From assembly GCA_000158655.1 (NCBI GenBank), contig EQ973339.1:181662-233057 (forward strand): a stretch of DNA of 51,396 bases, written 5' to 3'. The translations under genes and the position numbers were made by a program. Below the pieces are notes generated by a model. The model worked only from the letters and a program-made list of their open reading frames with translations, ran no database searches and was not told the origin of the DNA. Shown here one piece after another: positions 17,876 to 26,142 of this stretch. Position 1 is the stretch's first letter. Each line of letters begins with the position of its first letter. The DNA is from [Clostridium] methylpentosum DSM 5476 (GTDB lineage Bacteria > Bacillota > Clostridia > Oscillospirales > Ruminococcaceae).

Positions 17876-19240
17876 CTATTTTACCACATTGAGGGTGCGA
17901 ATTCCACTGTTTTTTAAAAGTTGCAGAGCGGAATCTGTAACCAATTCGCCGGCAACCAGGATGGGCACTCCGGGTGGACAGACAATTTTGTTTTCGGCGC
18001 AGATTCGTCCGGCGGTTTCCGCGAGAGGGAGAGTCACGCAGGGGGAGAGCAGCGCCTGCCGGGGAGAGAGGTGCTGTTCCGGATAGCAAAACGTCGCTGG
18101 CTGTTCCTCAATAGGAGTAAACTCCCCTCTGTTTCGAAGCTGTGTGGTGCGGGAGCGAACCGCATCGAGTGCGCAGAGCAGCCGGTTGTGGTCCAACGCT
18201 GTGTTAAAGGGGGAGAGCATGAGCACCACAGTGCGCCGGCTCACATATTCGGGCTCAATTTTGTGCTCCCGCAGCAGCGAGGCGAGCTGTGAACCCTTTA
18301 TCCCCGCGGCAAAGGCGTCGAGCGAGAGCTTGGTCCGGTCTCCGCCGCGCAGCACGCCGAGTCCCGCGTCCTCAGCGGCGCGGGCGAGTTCCTCCCACTG
18401 CTCCCAGAGGGCGGAAAAATCCTGTTTCGCCTGCTCTGCGAGGTAATCGGTGCAGAGATCGAGCGATTCGAGAATGAGATAGGAGGGACTGGTCGAGCCA
18501 AAGAGAGCCATAGCGGATTTGAGTTGTTGCGGCGTGTGGTGCTTTGCGTGGAGAAACGCCCCTCCAGTCAATGCGGGGAGGGTTTTGTGCGCGCTGGAAC
18601 AGCAGAGGTCCGCCCCCAGGGTGATCGGATGGAGGTCCTCAGGGGTGAATTTGAGGTGGGCGCCATGCGCATTGTCGACGATGAGCCAGGCGCCCCGGCT
18701 GTGGCAGAGGTCTGCGATTTGTTGAATGTCCGCCATCTGGCCCAGATAATCGGGGCTGGTGAGATAAACGGTGCGGACGTCGGGATGTTTCAACAGCTGC
18801 TCCTGTATTTGTTGAAAGTTTAGCTGATCGGGAAGGCCGGTCTGCGAGTTGTAATCTGGATAGATCCACAGCGGATCTATGCCGAGCAGGGCACAGGCGT
18901 TGATCAGAGCGAGGTGTGCGTTGCGCCCGGCGAGAAGCCGACCCCCTCTGCGCGCCGCTAGGGTGAGCATCGCCTGAATGCAGAGGGTGGAGCCGCCCGC
19001 GCTCAGCACAGTGGTACAGTCGTAGAGGTGGGTGAGCGCCTGCTCGGTCTGCGTAATGATGCCGTCGGCGGAAAATAGGACGTCCGCTCCCTCCACTTCG
19101 GTGATGTCATGGAGTCCCCCGAGGGAATTCAGGTCCGGACAGTTTCCCTTGTGGCCGGGCATGTGAAAGCGGGAAACTCCGCTTTGGGCATAGTCAGAGG
19201 CAAATTTATGGATGCTAGAAATTGTGACCCCTCCTAACAT
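17876..19240 (-). CDS. Orn/Lys/Arg decarboxylase-family PLP enzyme (YaaO/SpeA type)
   Basis: A fold-type I PLP enzyme of about 450 residues. Seen: FHMPGHKGN, the aspartate region IVDNAHGAHL, and the PLP lysine in CCSSAHKTLPALTGGAFL. It is the short Firmicutes form without the N-terminal wing domain, probably a basic amino-acid decarboxylase in polyamine synthesis; the substrate cannot be decided. The listed start, ATG 19240, overlaps the upstream gene's stop, but AGGAGGGG lies inside its first codons. Initiation at ATT (19222), 6 nt after that site, is a real alternative. It heads toward darA–holB–ricT. Confidence 0.9.
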   Translation of the reverse strand: MLGGVTISSIHKFASDYAQSGVSRFHMPGHKGNCPDLNSLGGLHDITEVEGADVLFSADGIITQTEQALTHLYDCTTVLSAGGSTLCIQAMLTLAARRGGRLLAGRNAHLALINACALLGIDPLWIYPDYNSQTGLPDQLNFQQIQEQLLKHPDVRTVYLTSPDYLGQMADIQQIADLCHSRGAWLIVDNAHGAHLKFTPEDLHPITLGADLCCSSAHKTLPALTGGAFLHAKHHTPQQLKSAMALFGSTSPSYLILESLDLCTDYLAEQAKQDFSALWEQWEELARAAEDAGLGVLRGGDRTKLSLDAFAAGIKGSQLASLLREHKIEPEYVSRRTVVLMLSPFNTALDHNRLLCALDAVRSRTTQLRNRGEFTPIEEQPATFCYPEQHLSPRQALLSPCVTLPLAETAGRICAENKIVCPPGVPILVAGELVTDSALQLLKNSGIRTLNVVK

Positions 19241-20769
19241 TGGTCAAGATAGTTCTGTGCCTCGCGTGCACAGGAAAGCTCACCGCCATATGCGGCGGCA
19301 AATGCAAAGTGACTGCGGGCGGATTCCAGGCAGCCGGTGTACAGGTCGGCCAAGCCGAGTTTGTAATGGATGTACACCTGAGTGAGGATTGGCTGCTTGA
19401 AGTCCAGTTTTTCGCAAAAAGTGCGGGCGTTTTCCCAATCCCCCTTCTCTACGGCGTCAAAGTAATCGAGATGGGCCCAAGTGGCGTGCAGGATTTCTTT
19501 CTGTTGAGGGGTAAGACTGCGCTGCACAGTGAGTTGTCGCATGGCTTCCCGACAGCGGAGCATTCCCTCCCGGTCGCGGCGCTGCTTACAGCAGACGCTG
19601 CGGAGATTGAGCAGCCACAGGCGGAGGGAGAATCTTTTGGGGTGCAGGCGGTCGAGTTGCCGCTCCGACTCCTCGGGGTCATCGGCGTACAAAAGGGCCT
19701 GTATGTGTAGCAGTTTTAATGATGGCACGCGCGGGAAGAGCCAATTGCTGTACAGCAGCATGGTCTTAGGGGCGCAGTGCAAGTACAAAAGATTTTTTAA
19801 AAAGGTCAAACAGACTAAGTAAAAGAGCGCGGCGAGAAGTAAGAGCGAGGAGAAAGGGGAAGACGTATCGCTGAACAGCAGAGACTCAGGCGAGCCCTGA
19901 CAGAGCTTGTATAACAAAAGGAGGCCGGAGGCGCAAACGCAGAGGAGAAACAGGGCATAGAACCGCTTGAACAGTTTGACAGTCCTCTCTTTTCCCGCTT
20001 GGCCGTTCAGCTGGAACAGAGGGTAATTTTGAAGGGGGCCCCGCTTCTTTTTTTGTATCCGTCTAACCAGGAGGATAACCGAAACCAAAAAGATGAGAAA
20101 GAGACAGGACATCACTAGAGGGATCAATAAGTTCTTCTGTGTCAGCAGGGTGGGCAGATTTTGAACCGAGAGGTCGATTTCATAGGTGCGTCCGCCGATG
20201 CTGAGGGAATAGTGATCCGGGACCTGGCTGAGAAAAGCAACAAAGCCGACTTCCTGCCCGGTGTCAAAGGGGATGAACTCGCTGCCTAGGCTGTCAGTGA
20301 CAACCGTTATTTTTGAATAGCCTTCCAGCTGGAAAACCTTGCTCTGGCTGATGATGACGCATCTCCGGTCGGGGTGGGTGAGGTAGTTGACGTCAATGAT
20401 CATCGTTTGATAGGTGAGAGAGTAGTCTTGCAGCATACTGCTGCGGCTAATCTGCCATCCTTTATCGGTTTGAACTGCGCACAGCCTGCCGATAGTGTCC
20501 TCCTTTGTGTAGAAGATGACTGCTTTGTTGTCCTGCTGGACTTTTCCCTGGATTTTGGCGCCTGGCAAGCGGGAACTGACCGCCTGGGCGGGTGAGTCGT
20601 AAAAAAACAGCGCGCGCTGGAGCGGTGCTTTGATGGTAAGCAGTACAGTCAGAAACAGGACTATCGCGGCAAATATGCCCCAGAGGCGCTTATCCTTTTT
20701 CTTACAGGCAAAACAGAGGCAGAGAAGAGCTGCGCAGCCAGACAGCGTTGAAAGTGTGGTGAAAAACAT
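19234..20769 (-). CDS. Membrane protein with C-terminal TPR-like repeats, unknown
   Basis: A 511-residue protein I cannot assign. Hydrophobic segments lie near residues 7–22, 30–46, 217–240 (LLIPLVMSCLFLIFLVSVILL), 270–292 and 308–330. A soluble loop of about 165 residues between segments two and three is probably extracytoplasmic. The last 170 residues form a helical, TPR-like array (EESERQLDRLHPKRFSLRL, GDWENARTFCEKLDF, GCLESARSHFAFAAAYGG). GGGAG lies 8 nt before the ATG. Its stop overlaps the decarboxylase start by 7 nt, suggesting coupling. Similar size and topology occur in scaffold or secretion-assembly proteins, but nothing decides the role. Confidence 0.75.
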   Translation of the reverse strand: MFFTTLSTLSGCAALLCLCFACKKKDKRLWGIFAAIVLFLTVLLTIKAPLQRALFFYDSPAQAVSSRLPGAKIQGKVQQDNKAVIFYTKEDTIGRLCAVQTDKGWQISRSSMLQDYSLTYQTMIIDVNYLTHPDRRCVIISQSKVFQLEGYSKITVVTDSLGSEFIPFDTGQEVGFVAFLSQVPDHYSLSIGGRTYEIDLSVQNLPTLLTQKNLLIPLVMSCLFLIFLVSVILLVRRIQKKKRGPLQNYPLFQLNGQAGKERTVKLFKRFYALFLLCVCASGLLLLYKLCQGSPESLLFSDTSSPFSSLLLLAALFYLVCLTFLKNLLYLHCAPKTMLLYSNWLFPRVPSLKLLHIQALLYADDPEESERQLDRLHPKRFSLRLWLLNLRSVCCKQRRDREGMLRCREAMRQLTVQRSLTPQQKEILHATWAHLDYFDAVEKGDWENARTFCEKLDFKQPILTQVYIHYKLGLADLYTGCLESARSHFAFAAAYGGELSCAREAQNYLDQC

Positions 20770-20851
20770 GGCGGTTTCTCCCTTTTGTTGTGAATACTTC
20801 TATTGTAGCGTATTTCTGAGGAAAAAGAAAGGAGCTGACGGAAAAGAGGAC

Positions 20852-20900
20852 AAAAAACCGCCCCCGGCTCTGGCGGCTGACAGGCCGCCGCCGGGAGCGG
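20852..20900 (-). terminator. argS terminator
   Basis: A GC-rich stem (CCGCTCCCGGC with GCCGGGGGCGG, and an inner GGCGGC/GCCGCC) is followed by six T residues on the minus strand, just past the argS stop. Confidence 0.8.
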
Positions 20901-20920
20901 TGGATGGTTACAGACAGGGT

Positions 20921-22609
20921 TTACATGGATTCTGGCGCGTCGATTTTGAGCATGCTGAGCACGTTTTCGAGCACTGTTCTGACTGCGTCGCAGAGGGTGA
21001 GGCGGGCGGTGGTGAGGCGTTCGTCGTCCCCCTTGACCTTGCAGGCGTTGTAGAACTTGTGGAACAGGGTGGCCAAATCCAGGCTGTAGCGGGTGATGCG
21101 GGCGGGGTCGTAGGCCTTTGCCGCTTCGACAATGTCGCCGGGGAGCCGGGCGATGTGGCGGATGAGCTCGATTTCCTCCGGCGCAGTGAGCAAGCCAAAG
21201 TCCGCGTCCTCCTGCGGGGAGAAGCCCTCCTGCGCAAGCTTTTTGAGGATGCTGCAAATCCGCGCATGCGCGTACTGCACATAGTACACTGGGTTTTGGG
21301 AGGACTGCTCCACCGCGAGATCGAGATCAAAATCAAGGTGGGAATTGGCCTCGCGCAGATTAAAGATGAACCGGGCCGCGTCAATCGGCACTTCGTCGAG
21401 CAGGCTCACAAGGGTGATGCTCTTGCCACTGCGCTTGCTGACCTTGACAGGCTCGCCGTCGCGCATCAGGCGGACCATCTGCATGAGCACCACGTCGAGC
21501 TTGCTTCCGTCGAGTCCCACAGCGTCCATTGCGCCCTTGAGCCGGGCGACATGGCCGTGGTGATCAGCGCCCCAGATGTTGATGACGCGATCAAAGCCGC
21601 GGACCGCAAATTTATTGTAGTGATAGGCGATATCCGCCGCAAAATAGGTGGGTATCCCGTTGGCGCGGACAAGCACATCGTCTTTTTCCGAGCCGTATTC
21701 GCTCGACTTGTACCAGATCGCACCTTCCTTTTCATAGGTGAGGCCGCGCTCGGTGAGAATGTCGACGATCTTCTGCACCTGGCCTTCCTCGTGCAGCACG
21801 CTTTCCTTAAACCAGACGTCGTATTCAATGCGGTATTTCGCAAGGTCGGTTTTGAGGTTTGCGATGTTGATCGGAAGGGCGTAATCCACCAGCGCCTTGC
21901 GGCGCTCCTGCTGGGTGGCGTCGAGGAACTTGTCTCCGTAGAGGTCGGCAAAGTTTTGGGCGTGCACCTTGATGTCCGCTCCCTGATAAGCGTCCTCGGG
22001 GAGCGGCACAGCGTCCTCCCCTTTGTAGATCTGCTGGTAGCGGACGTCGAGAGAGAGGGCAAACTTTTCGATCTGATTGCCAGCGTCATTGATATAAAAC
22101 TCCTTGGTGACGTCGTAGCCTGCCCAATCAAGGACCGAGGCCAGGCAGTCACCCATGGCCCCGCCCCGCGCGTTGCCGATGTGCATCGGACCAGTCGGGT
22201 TGGCGGAGACGAACTCCACCATGACCTTTTTGCCGCCGCCAAATTCGCTGCGGCCGTAGTCCGCGCCCTCCTGAACGACTGCCTCGACGACCGAGCCGAA
22301 CCAGCTCTGATTGAGGAAAAAGTTGATAAAGCCGGGGCCGGCGATTTCCCAGCGGTCAAAAAAGGTCCCGTTTAGATTGAGTTCGCCGCAGAGAATCTCC
22401 GCAATTTTGCGGGGGGCGAGTTTGAAGGCGCGCGCGGACACCATTGCGAGGTTTGCCGCAAAATCGCCGTGGGAGCTGTCCGCCGGGATTTCGATGGTGA
22501 ATGCGGGGAGCTCTGCCTGAGGCAACAGGCCTTTTTCCATCGCGCCCTGCGCGGCAGCGGTGAGCAGTTCCCGCAGTGTGGTTTGTGCATCGCTTACTCG
22601 ATTTGCCAT
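20921..22609 (-). CDS. argS: Arginyl-tRNA synthetase
   Basis: A 562-residue class I synthetase. Seen: an N-terminal Add-1-type domain, the HIGH-equivalent SANPTGPMHIGNARGGAMGD, VNIWGADHHGH, the KMSKS-equivalent VKVSKRSGKSITL, and the anticodon-binding C-terminus (YVQYAHARICSIL). It charges tRNA-Arg in the cytoplasm. GGAGGT lies 10 nt before the ATG. It follows ywiB by 17 nt, the same pairing as in Bacillus, so the two are cotranscribed. Confidence 0.97.
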   Translation of the reverse strand: MANRVSDAQTTLRELLTAAAQGAMEKGLLPQAELPAFTIEIPADSSHGDFAANLAMVSARAFKLAPRKIAEILCGELNLNGTFFDRWEIAGPGFINFFLNQSWFGSVVEAVVQEGADYGRSEFGGGKKVMVEFVSANPTGPMHIGNARGGAMGDCLASVLDWAGYDVTKEFYINDAGNQIEKFALSLDVRYQQIYKGEDAVPLPEDAYQGADIKVHAQNFADLYGDKFLDATQQERRKALVDYALPINIANLKTDLAKYRIEYDVWFKESVLHEEGQVQKIVDILTERGLTYEKEGAIWYKSSEYGSEKDDVLVRANGIPTYFAADIAYHYNKFAVRGFDRVINIWGADHHGHVARLKGAMDAVGLDGSKLDVVLMQMVRLMRDGEPVKVSKRSGKSITLVSLLDEVPIDAARFIFNLREANSHLDFDLDLAVEQSSQNPVYYVQYAHARICSILKKLAQEGFSPQEDADFGLLTAPEEIELIRHIARLPGDIVEAAKAYDPARITRYSLDLATLFHKFYNACKVKGDDERLTTARLTLCDAVRTVLENVLSMLKIDAPESM

Positions 22610-22626
22610 GATGAAGAATACCTCCG

Positions 22627-23046
22627 TTATTTCGCTTTCACGTCTATTTCTATTTCGTTCTCTGTGAGCAGCATACCGCCCGATTCAAGGCCGTAGCGCA
22701 TTCTGATGATTCCGCCCTGTTCGGTCAAATCAGCCTCGATCTTGGTCGGATGGATGCCGAGCATCATCCGGCCCTCGCTGAAGTGGAACCAGCCTTGACA
22801 GCGCACCCCTTGGTCAAGCGATAGGCAGTAGTCGCTCTCCCCTTGGGTGCGCAGAGAAACCTTGTGCGGGTTTTCCACAATAATCGAGGTTTTGCCGGCC
22901 GGCTGCTTCTGATCGTACATTTCATAGAGCAGATAGTATTTTTTGTTTTTCAAATAGAGCAGGCCGTTGGTGAAAAACTCTGTTTTTTCCACCTCGCCAC
23001 CTGCGCGAAAGGTGCTGTGCACCGTAATGAGTACTTCCTGTTTCAT
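22627..23046 (-). CDS. YwiB-like beta-barrel protein (DUF1934)
   Basis: A 139-residue DUF1934 protein: alternating beta strands (EVLITVHSTFRAGGEVEKTEFFTNG, YYLLYEMYD) and C-terminal RMRYGLESGGMLLTENEIEIDV. The family adopts a lipocalin-like barrel; its function is not known. It is nearly always next to argS, as here (17 nt). ATG 23046 has AAGGA 7 nt upstream; an ATG two codons earlier is too close to that site. It lies 42 nt downstream of murI on the same strand, perhaps in the same transcript. Confidence 0.85.
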   Translation of the reverse strand: MKQEVLITVHSTFRAGGEVEKTEFFTNGLLYLKNKKYYLLYEMYDQKQPAGKTSIIVENPHKVSLRTQGESDYCLSLDQGVRCQGWFHFSEGRMMLGIHPTKIEADLTEQGGIIRMRYGLESGGMLLTENEIEIDVKAK

Positions 23047-23088
23047 TGTCATTTCCTTGCTCTGCAGGGTGTATTAAACCCCAATTTT

Positions 23089-23895
23089 TTAGAGGAGAAT
23101 CTGTTCCACGTGGCCGTTGACCGGGTCGCCGAGAAAGAGATTGGCGCTTTCGGTGAACGACTCGGGGCTGTCGCTGACAAAAAAGCTGTAACTCCCCCGC
23201 TCTTCCTGGGTGTTGAGAAGCCCCTCACTGGTGAGCACCGATGCGGCAAAGCGGGCGGTTTCCCGTCCCGGGTCAATGAGCCGGACGTCCGGACCGACGA
23301 TATCCCCGATGATCGCTTTGAGCAGGGGAAAATGAGTGCAGCCGAGGATCAGGGTGTCAATGTCGCTGCCGAGTACCTGTTTGAGGTAGTCCTGGGCGAC
23401 GAGGCGGGTGACCTGGTTGTCGCGCTGCACATATCCGTTTTCGACGAGGGGGACAAACAGTGGGCAGGGGATGCCGGTGATCCGCGCGTTGGGAAGGATG
23501 GTGCGAATCGCCTTGCCATAAGCGCCCGACCGGATGGTTGCAGAGGTGCCAAGCACTCCGATGTGGCCGGAAATCGTCTTGGAGCAGGCGGTTTGAACGG
23601 CGGGGAGCAGCACACCTGTGTAAGGGAAGGGCAGCTCATCAATGATCTCGTTGGGAAGGACGGCGCTGACGGTGCCACAGGCGGCAATGGCCATTTTGAT
23701 CTCCTTGGACTTTAAAAAGGAAAGATCCTGTTTGGCGTAATCGATGATCGTCTGGCGAGACCGGGTGCCGTAGGGAACGCGTCCGGTGTCGCCAAAGTAA
23801 ACGAGGTTTTCGTGGGGCAGGATGCGTTTAAGCTCCTTGACGACCGTCAGGCCGCCCACCCCCGAGTCAAAAATGCCGATGGCGCTGTTGTTCAT
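23089..23895 (-). CDS. murI: Glutamate racemase
   Basis: A 268-residue glutamate racemase making D-glutamate for peptidoglycan. Seen: N-terminal IGIFDSGVGGLTVV, YFGDTGRVPYG, the first catalytic cysteine in IAACGTVSAV, and the second in GCTHFPLL. The first cysteine motif is normally CNTA; here it reads CGTV, a variant that keeps Cys and Thr but loses the Asn. AAGGAG precedes the ATG. ywiB and argS follow on the same strand; ddl lies upstream behind a tandem repeat array. The function call is safe, though the Asn change deserves attention. Confidence 0.92.
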   Translation of the reverse strand: MNNSAIGIFDSGVGGLTVVKELKRILPHENLVYFGDTGRVPYGTRSRQTIIDYAKQDLSFLKSKEIKMAIAACGTVSAVLPNEIIDELPFPYTGVLLPAVQTACSKTISGHIGVLGTSATIRSGAYGKAIRTILPNARITGIPCPLFVPLVENGYVQRDNQVTRLVAQDYLKQVLGSDIDTLILGCTHFPLLKAIIGDIVGPDVRLIDPGRETARFAASVLTSEGLLNTQEERGSYSFFVSDSPESFTESANLFLGDPVNGHVEQILL

Positions 23896-24053
23896 AGGGG
23901 AACAACTCCTTTACGGGAAATTCGGTTCAAAACCTAAAATCTATGTATAAATCAATGAAATTTTTTCAGTAAATGTTTTCACGTATGGGAACGGGAAGCA
24001 AGTGTGCGGCTGTGAAAAATCTTTACAGCTACGATAGAATAAAAGGACACGGC

Positions 24054-24356
24054 CTGCCAGCGGGCGCTGCCCGCAAGAGCAGGGAGAGAAGAGACTGATC
24101 CGCGAGAGAATCATCTTAGATTAATCACAGAATAACAGAACGCGGTCTGCCAGCGGGCGCTGCTCGCAAGAGCAGGGAGAGAAGAGACTGATCCGCGAGA
24201 GAATCATCTTAGATCAATCACAGAATAACAGAACGCGGTCTGCCAGCGGGGGCTGCCCGCAAGAGCAGGGAGAGAAGAGACTGATCCGCGAGAGAATCAT
24301 CTTAGATCAATCACAGAATAACAGAACGCGATCTGCCAGCGGGTGCTACCCGCCCG
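24054..24356. repeat. 93-bp tandem repeat array, 3.25 copies
   Basis: Units begin at 24054, 24147, 24240 and 24333 (partial), a constant 93-bp period with only a few changes. Each unit starts CTGCCAGCGGG and carries a short hairpin: GCGGGC-GCT-GCCCGC in unit 1, a G·T version in unit 2, and GCGGGT-GCT-ACCCGC in unit 4. Unit 3 has one apical mismatch. Stops occur in the frames checked, so the array is not coding. It fills the gap between the ddl stop and the murI promoter region. Confidence 0.9.
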
Positions 24357-25412
24357 TTAGTCGAGGGCAAGGGTGACGAGGCGTTCGAGCAACTCGCTGT
24401 AAGGCAGGCCGGAGTATTCCCACAGCTTGGGGTACATGCTGATTGAGGTAAAACCGGGCAGTGTGTTGGGCTCGTTCAAATAAACAGTGCCGTCCTCGCT
24501 GACAAAAAAGTCAACCCGCGCAAGGCCGCTGCAGCCGAGCGCCTGATAGGCACGAACCGCGGTTTCCTGCACGCGGCGGGTGGTCACTTCATCGAGATCA
24601 GCTGGAATTTTGAGTTCGGAGTCGGACTGATATTTTGCGTCGTAATCATAAAACTCATTGCAGGGAATGATCTGACCGAGCGCGGAGGCCTGGGGCGCGT
24701 CGTTGCCGAGTACAGCGCACTCCACCTCTTTGCCGGAGAGCATCTCCTCCACAATGACCTTGCTGTCATGGGTAAAAGCAAATTTAATGCCTTCGCGCAG
24801 CGATTCAAAATCAGTCGCTTTGGTGATGCCAACCGATGAGCCGGCATTTGCGGGTTTGACAAAGATCGGCAGGCTGAGTTTGTCAATGAACTGTTCGCAC
24901 TTTTCGTTGAGCTGAGGGAGCTCTGTCTTTTGAATTTGATCCCAGTTTGCCGTCCGAATACCTGCGGCGTCAAGCACAGTGTGGGTCATTGCCTTATCCA
25001 TGCAGAGTGCGGAGGAGAGGGTGTCACATCCCACAAAGGGAATCCCGGCGAGCTTGAGCAGGCCTTGTATGGTGCCGTCCTCGCCGTTGCGGCCGTGCAG
25101 AACTGGAAAGACGCAGTCAATTCTCAGCAGAGAGGTGCTGCCGTCCTCTAGAATTTTGAGGATACCGCCGTGGGTGCGGTCGGGGCTGATGATGGCAGAG
25201 GCGCAGTCGGGGTGTTCCTTCCATTCACCGGTTGCGATCAACTCGACGTCGCCGGGATAATAGAGCCAGCGTCCGCTTTTGGTGATGCCAATGCAGATAA
25301 TTTCAAATTTATCCTTGGGCATGTTTTTGATCACCGAGGTTGCGGAAACCAGGGAGACCTCGTATTCGCTCGAAACGCCGCCGAAAATGACAGCGACTCG
25401 CAGTTTTGCCAT
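24357..25412 (-). CDS. ddl: D-alanine–D-alanine ligase
   Basis: A 351-residue ATP-grasp ligase. Seen: MAKLRVAVIFGGVSSEYEVSL, the VFPVLHGRNGEDGTIQGLL motif, FVKPANAGSSVGI (ATP loop) and C-terminal ARVDFFVSEDGTVYLNEPNTLPGF. It joins two D-alanines for the peptidoglycan stem peptide. ATG 25412 is chosen because AAGGTGG lies 9 nt upstream; the open frame extends 21 codons further 5' without a ribosome site. The promoter lies at 25460–25488. The 93-bp repeats begin directly after the stop. Confidence 0.96.
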   Translation of the reverse strand: MAKLRVAVIFGGVSSEYEVSLVSATSVIKNMPKDKFEIICIGITKSGRWLYYPGDVELIATGEWKEHPDCASAIISPDRTHGGILKILEDGSTSLLRIDCVFPVLHGRNGEDGTIQGLLKLAGIPFVGCDTLSSALCMDKAMTHTVLDAAGIRTANWDQIQKTELPQLNEKCEQFIDKLSLPIFVKPANAGSSVGITKATDFESLREGIKFAFTHDSKVIVEEMLSGKEVECAVLGNDAPQASALGQIIPCNEFYDYDAKYQSDSELKIPADLDEVTTRRVQETAVRAYQALGCSGLARVDFFVSEDGTVYLNEPNTLPGFTSISMYPKLWEYSGLPYSELLERLVTLALD

Positions 25413-25459
25413 GGAGCATTCCACCTTATATTTCAATTTGATTGTGACAGAAAGATACA

Positions 25460-25488
25460 TAGATAATGATACCATAACCGCTAGTCAA
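25460..25488 (-). promoter_or_regulatory. ddl promoter
   Basis: Minus-strand TTGACT, a 17-nt spacer and TATCTA, giving a leader of roughly 40 nt before the ATG. Confidence 0.65.
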
Positions 25489-25642
25489 AAACAATCAAAG
25501 AATGTAACCGAATCATTTCTATTTTTTATACGATCTGCTGGAACAGCAGTGGATGATTTGTCGCTTTTAAGCCCCTTTTATGACTACGTCATTGTCATAT
25601 GGACGGGAACAAAAGAGAGGACTCGGAAGGAGGAAAAAGAAG

Positions 25643-25753
25643 ATGCCTTGTATCCTTTGGGGGATTGTTTGCTGTAGTGTTGGGCCGGGAATGTGTTGCG
25701 CAGTATGGAAAGAAGATGAGTCGTGGGGAGAAAGGGATTGCACGAGCCAATAA
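25643..25753 (+). CDS. Possible cysteine-rich 36-residue peptide
   Basis: A short frame with a strong ribosome site (GGAAGGAGG, 9 nt before ATG) encodes MPCILWGIVCCSVGPGMCC followed by an acidic tail, with six cysteines in 36 residues. No homologue is recognised and codon evidence is too short to judge. It lies upstream of an isolated strong terminator (25888–25937) that otherwise has no gene to serve, which slightly favours a real transcript. It could equally be chance in an otherwise gene-free stretch. Confidence 0.2.
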   Translation: MPCILWGIVCCSVGPGMCCAVWKEDESWGERDCTSQ

Positions 25754-25887
25754 AAAAATTTGCTTTTGGTGAAACCAATCGATAGGGGACTGCGTCTAAT
25801 GAAAAGACAGCCGAATCAAACGGCACACATCCTGACACTTTTCAGCTGAATTCATGCTATTACCTACTACTTTCTTTATTTTCATTT

Positions 25888-25937
25888 TGAATCTGGCCGG
25901 AACAGTGTTGTGCTGTTCCGGCCAGATTCATTTTTTA
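25888..25937 (+). terminator. Strong plus-strand terminator without assigned gene
   Basis: An 18-bp perfect stem (TGAATCTGGCCGGAACAG and complement) with a 7-nt loop is followed by six T residues. The only plus-strand candidate upstream is the small peptide frame at 25643. The rest of 25489–25887 holds nothing recognisable. Confidence 0.75.
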
Positions 25938-25970
25938 CTGCGGGAAACTTTGTGTGAAACCTTTTGCGGT

Positions 25971-26036
25971 TTTAGGCTGTCTAATAGATTAGAAGGAGGG
26001 CGGGTAGACACTCCTTCAAAGCCTAAATTCCTGATC
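25971..26036 (+). ncRNA. Candidate pseudoknotted RNA
   Basis: The outer stem TTTAGGC (25971–25977) pairs with GCCTAAA (26021–26027). Inside, GTCTA (25979–25983) can pair with TAGAC (26005–26009), while GAAGGAG (25992–25998) can pair with CTCCTTC (26011–26017). The two inner stems interleave, giving an H-type pseudoknot. An intrinsic terminator follows 54 nt later. No promoter or riboswitch family is recognised, so expression and strand are inferred. Confidence 0.35.
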
Positions 26037-26080
26037 ACCCATCCCGATCATCTATCTAATTTTAGAAAATTCCATCCAAA

Positions 26081-26115
26081 GCGGGCCGCTCACCCAGGCG
26101 GTCCGCACTTTTTTT
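26081..26115 (+). terminator. Terminator downstream of the candidate pseudoknot
   Basis: GCGGGCCGC pairs with GCGGTCCGC (one G·T) around an 8-nt loop, followed by A-C and a run of T. It faces the end of the minus-strand Xre genes. Confidence 0.75.
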
Positions 26116-26142
26116 ATCTATTTTAAAGAAAGAAACAGGGGC

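Noticed and set aside
20630-22375. 581-codon plus-strand frame
   Set aside because: Shadow of argS and the start of the unknown membrane gene on the other strand.
24054-24356. CRISPR array
   Set aside because: The 93-bp units are repeated in full without variable spacers, and no cas genes are near.
13560-25985. TTTAGGCTGTC shared by 13.56 kb and the candidate pseudoknot
   Set aside because: The match ends after 11 bases and the 13.56-kb site cannot form the interleaved stems.
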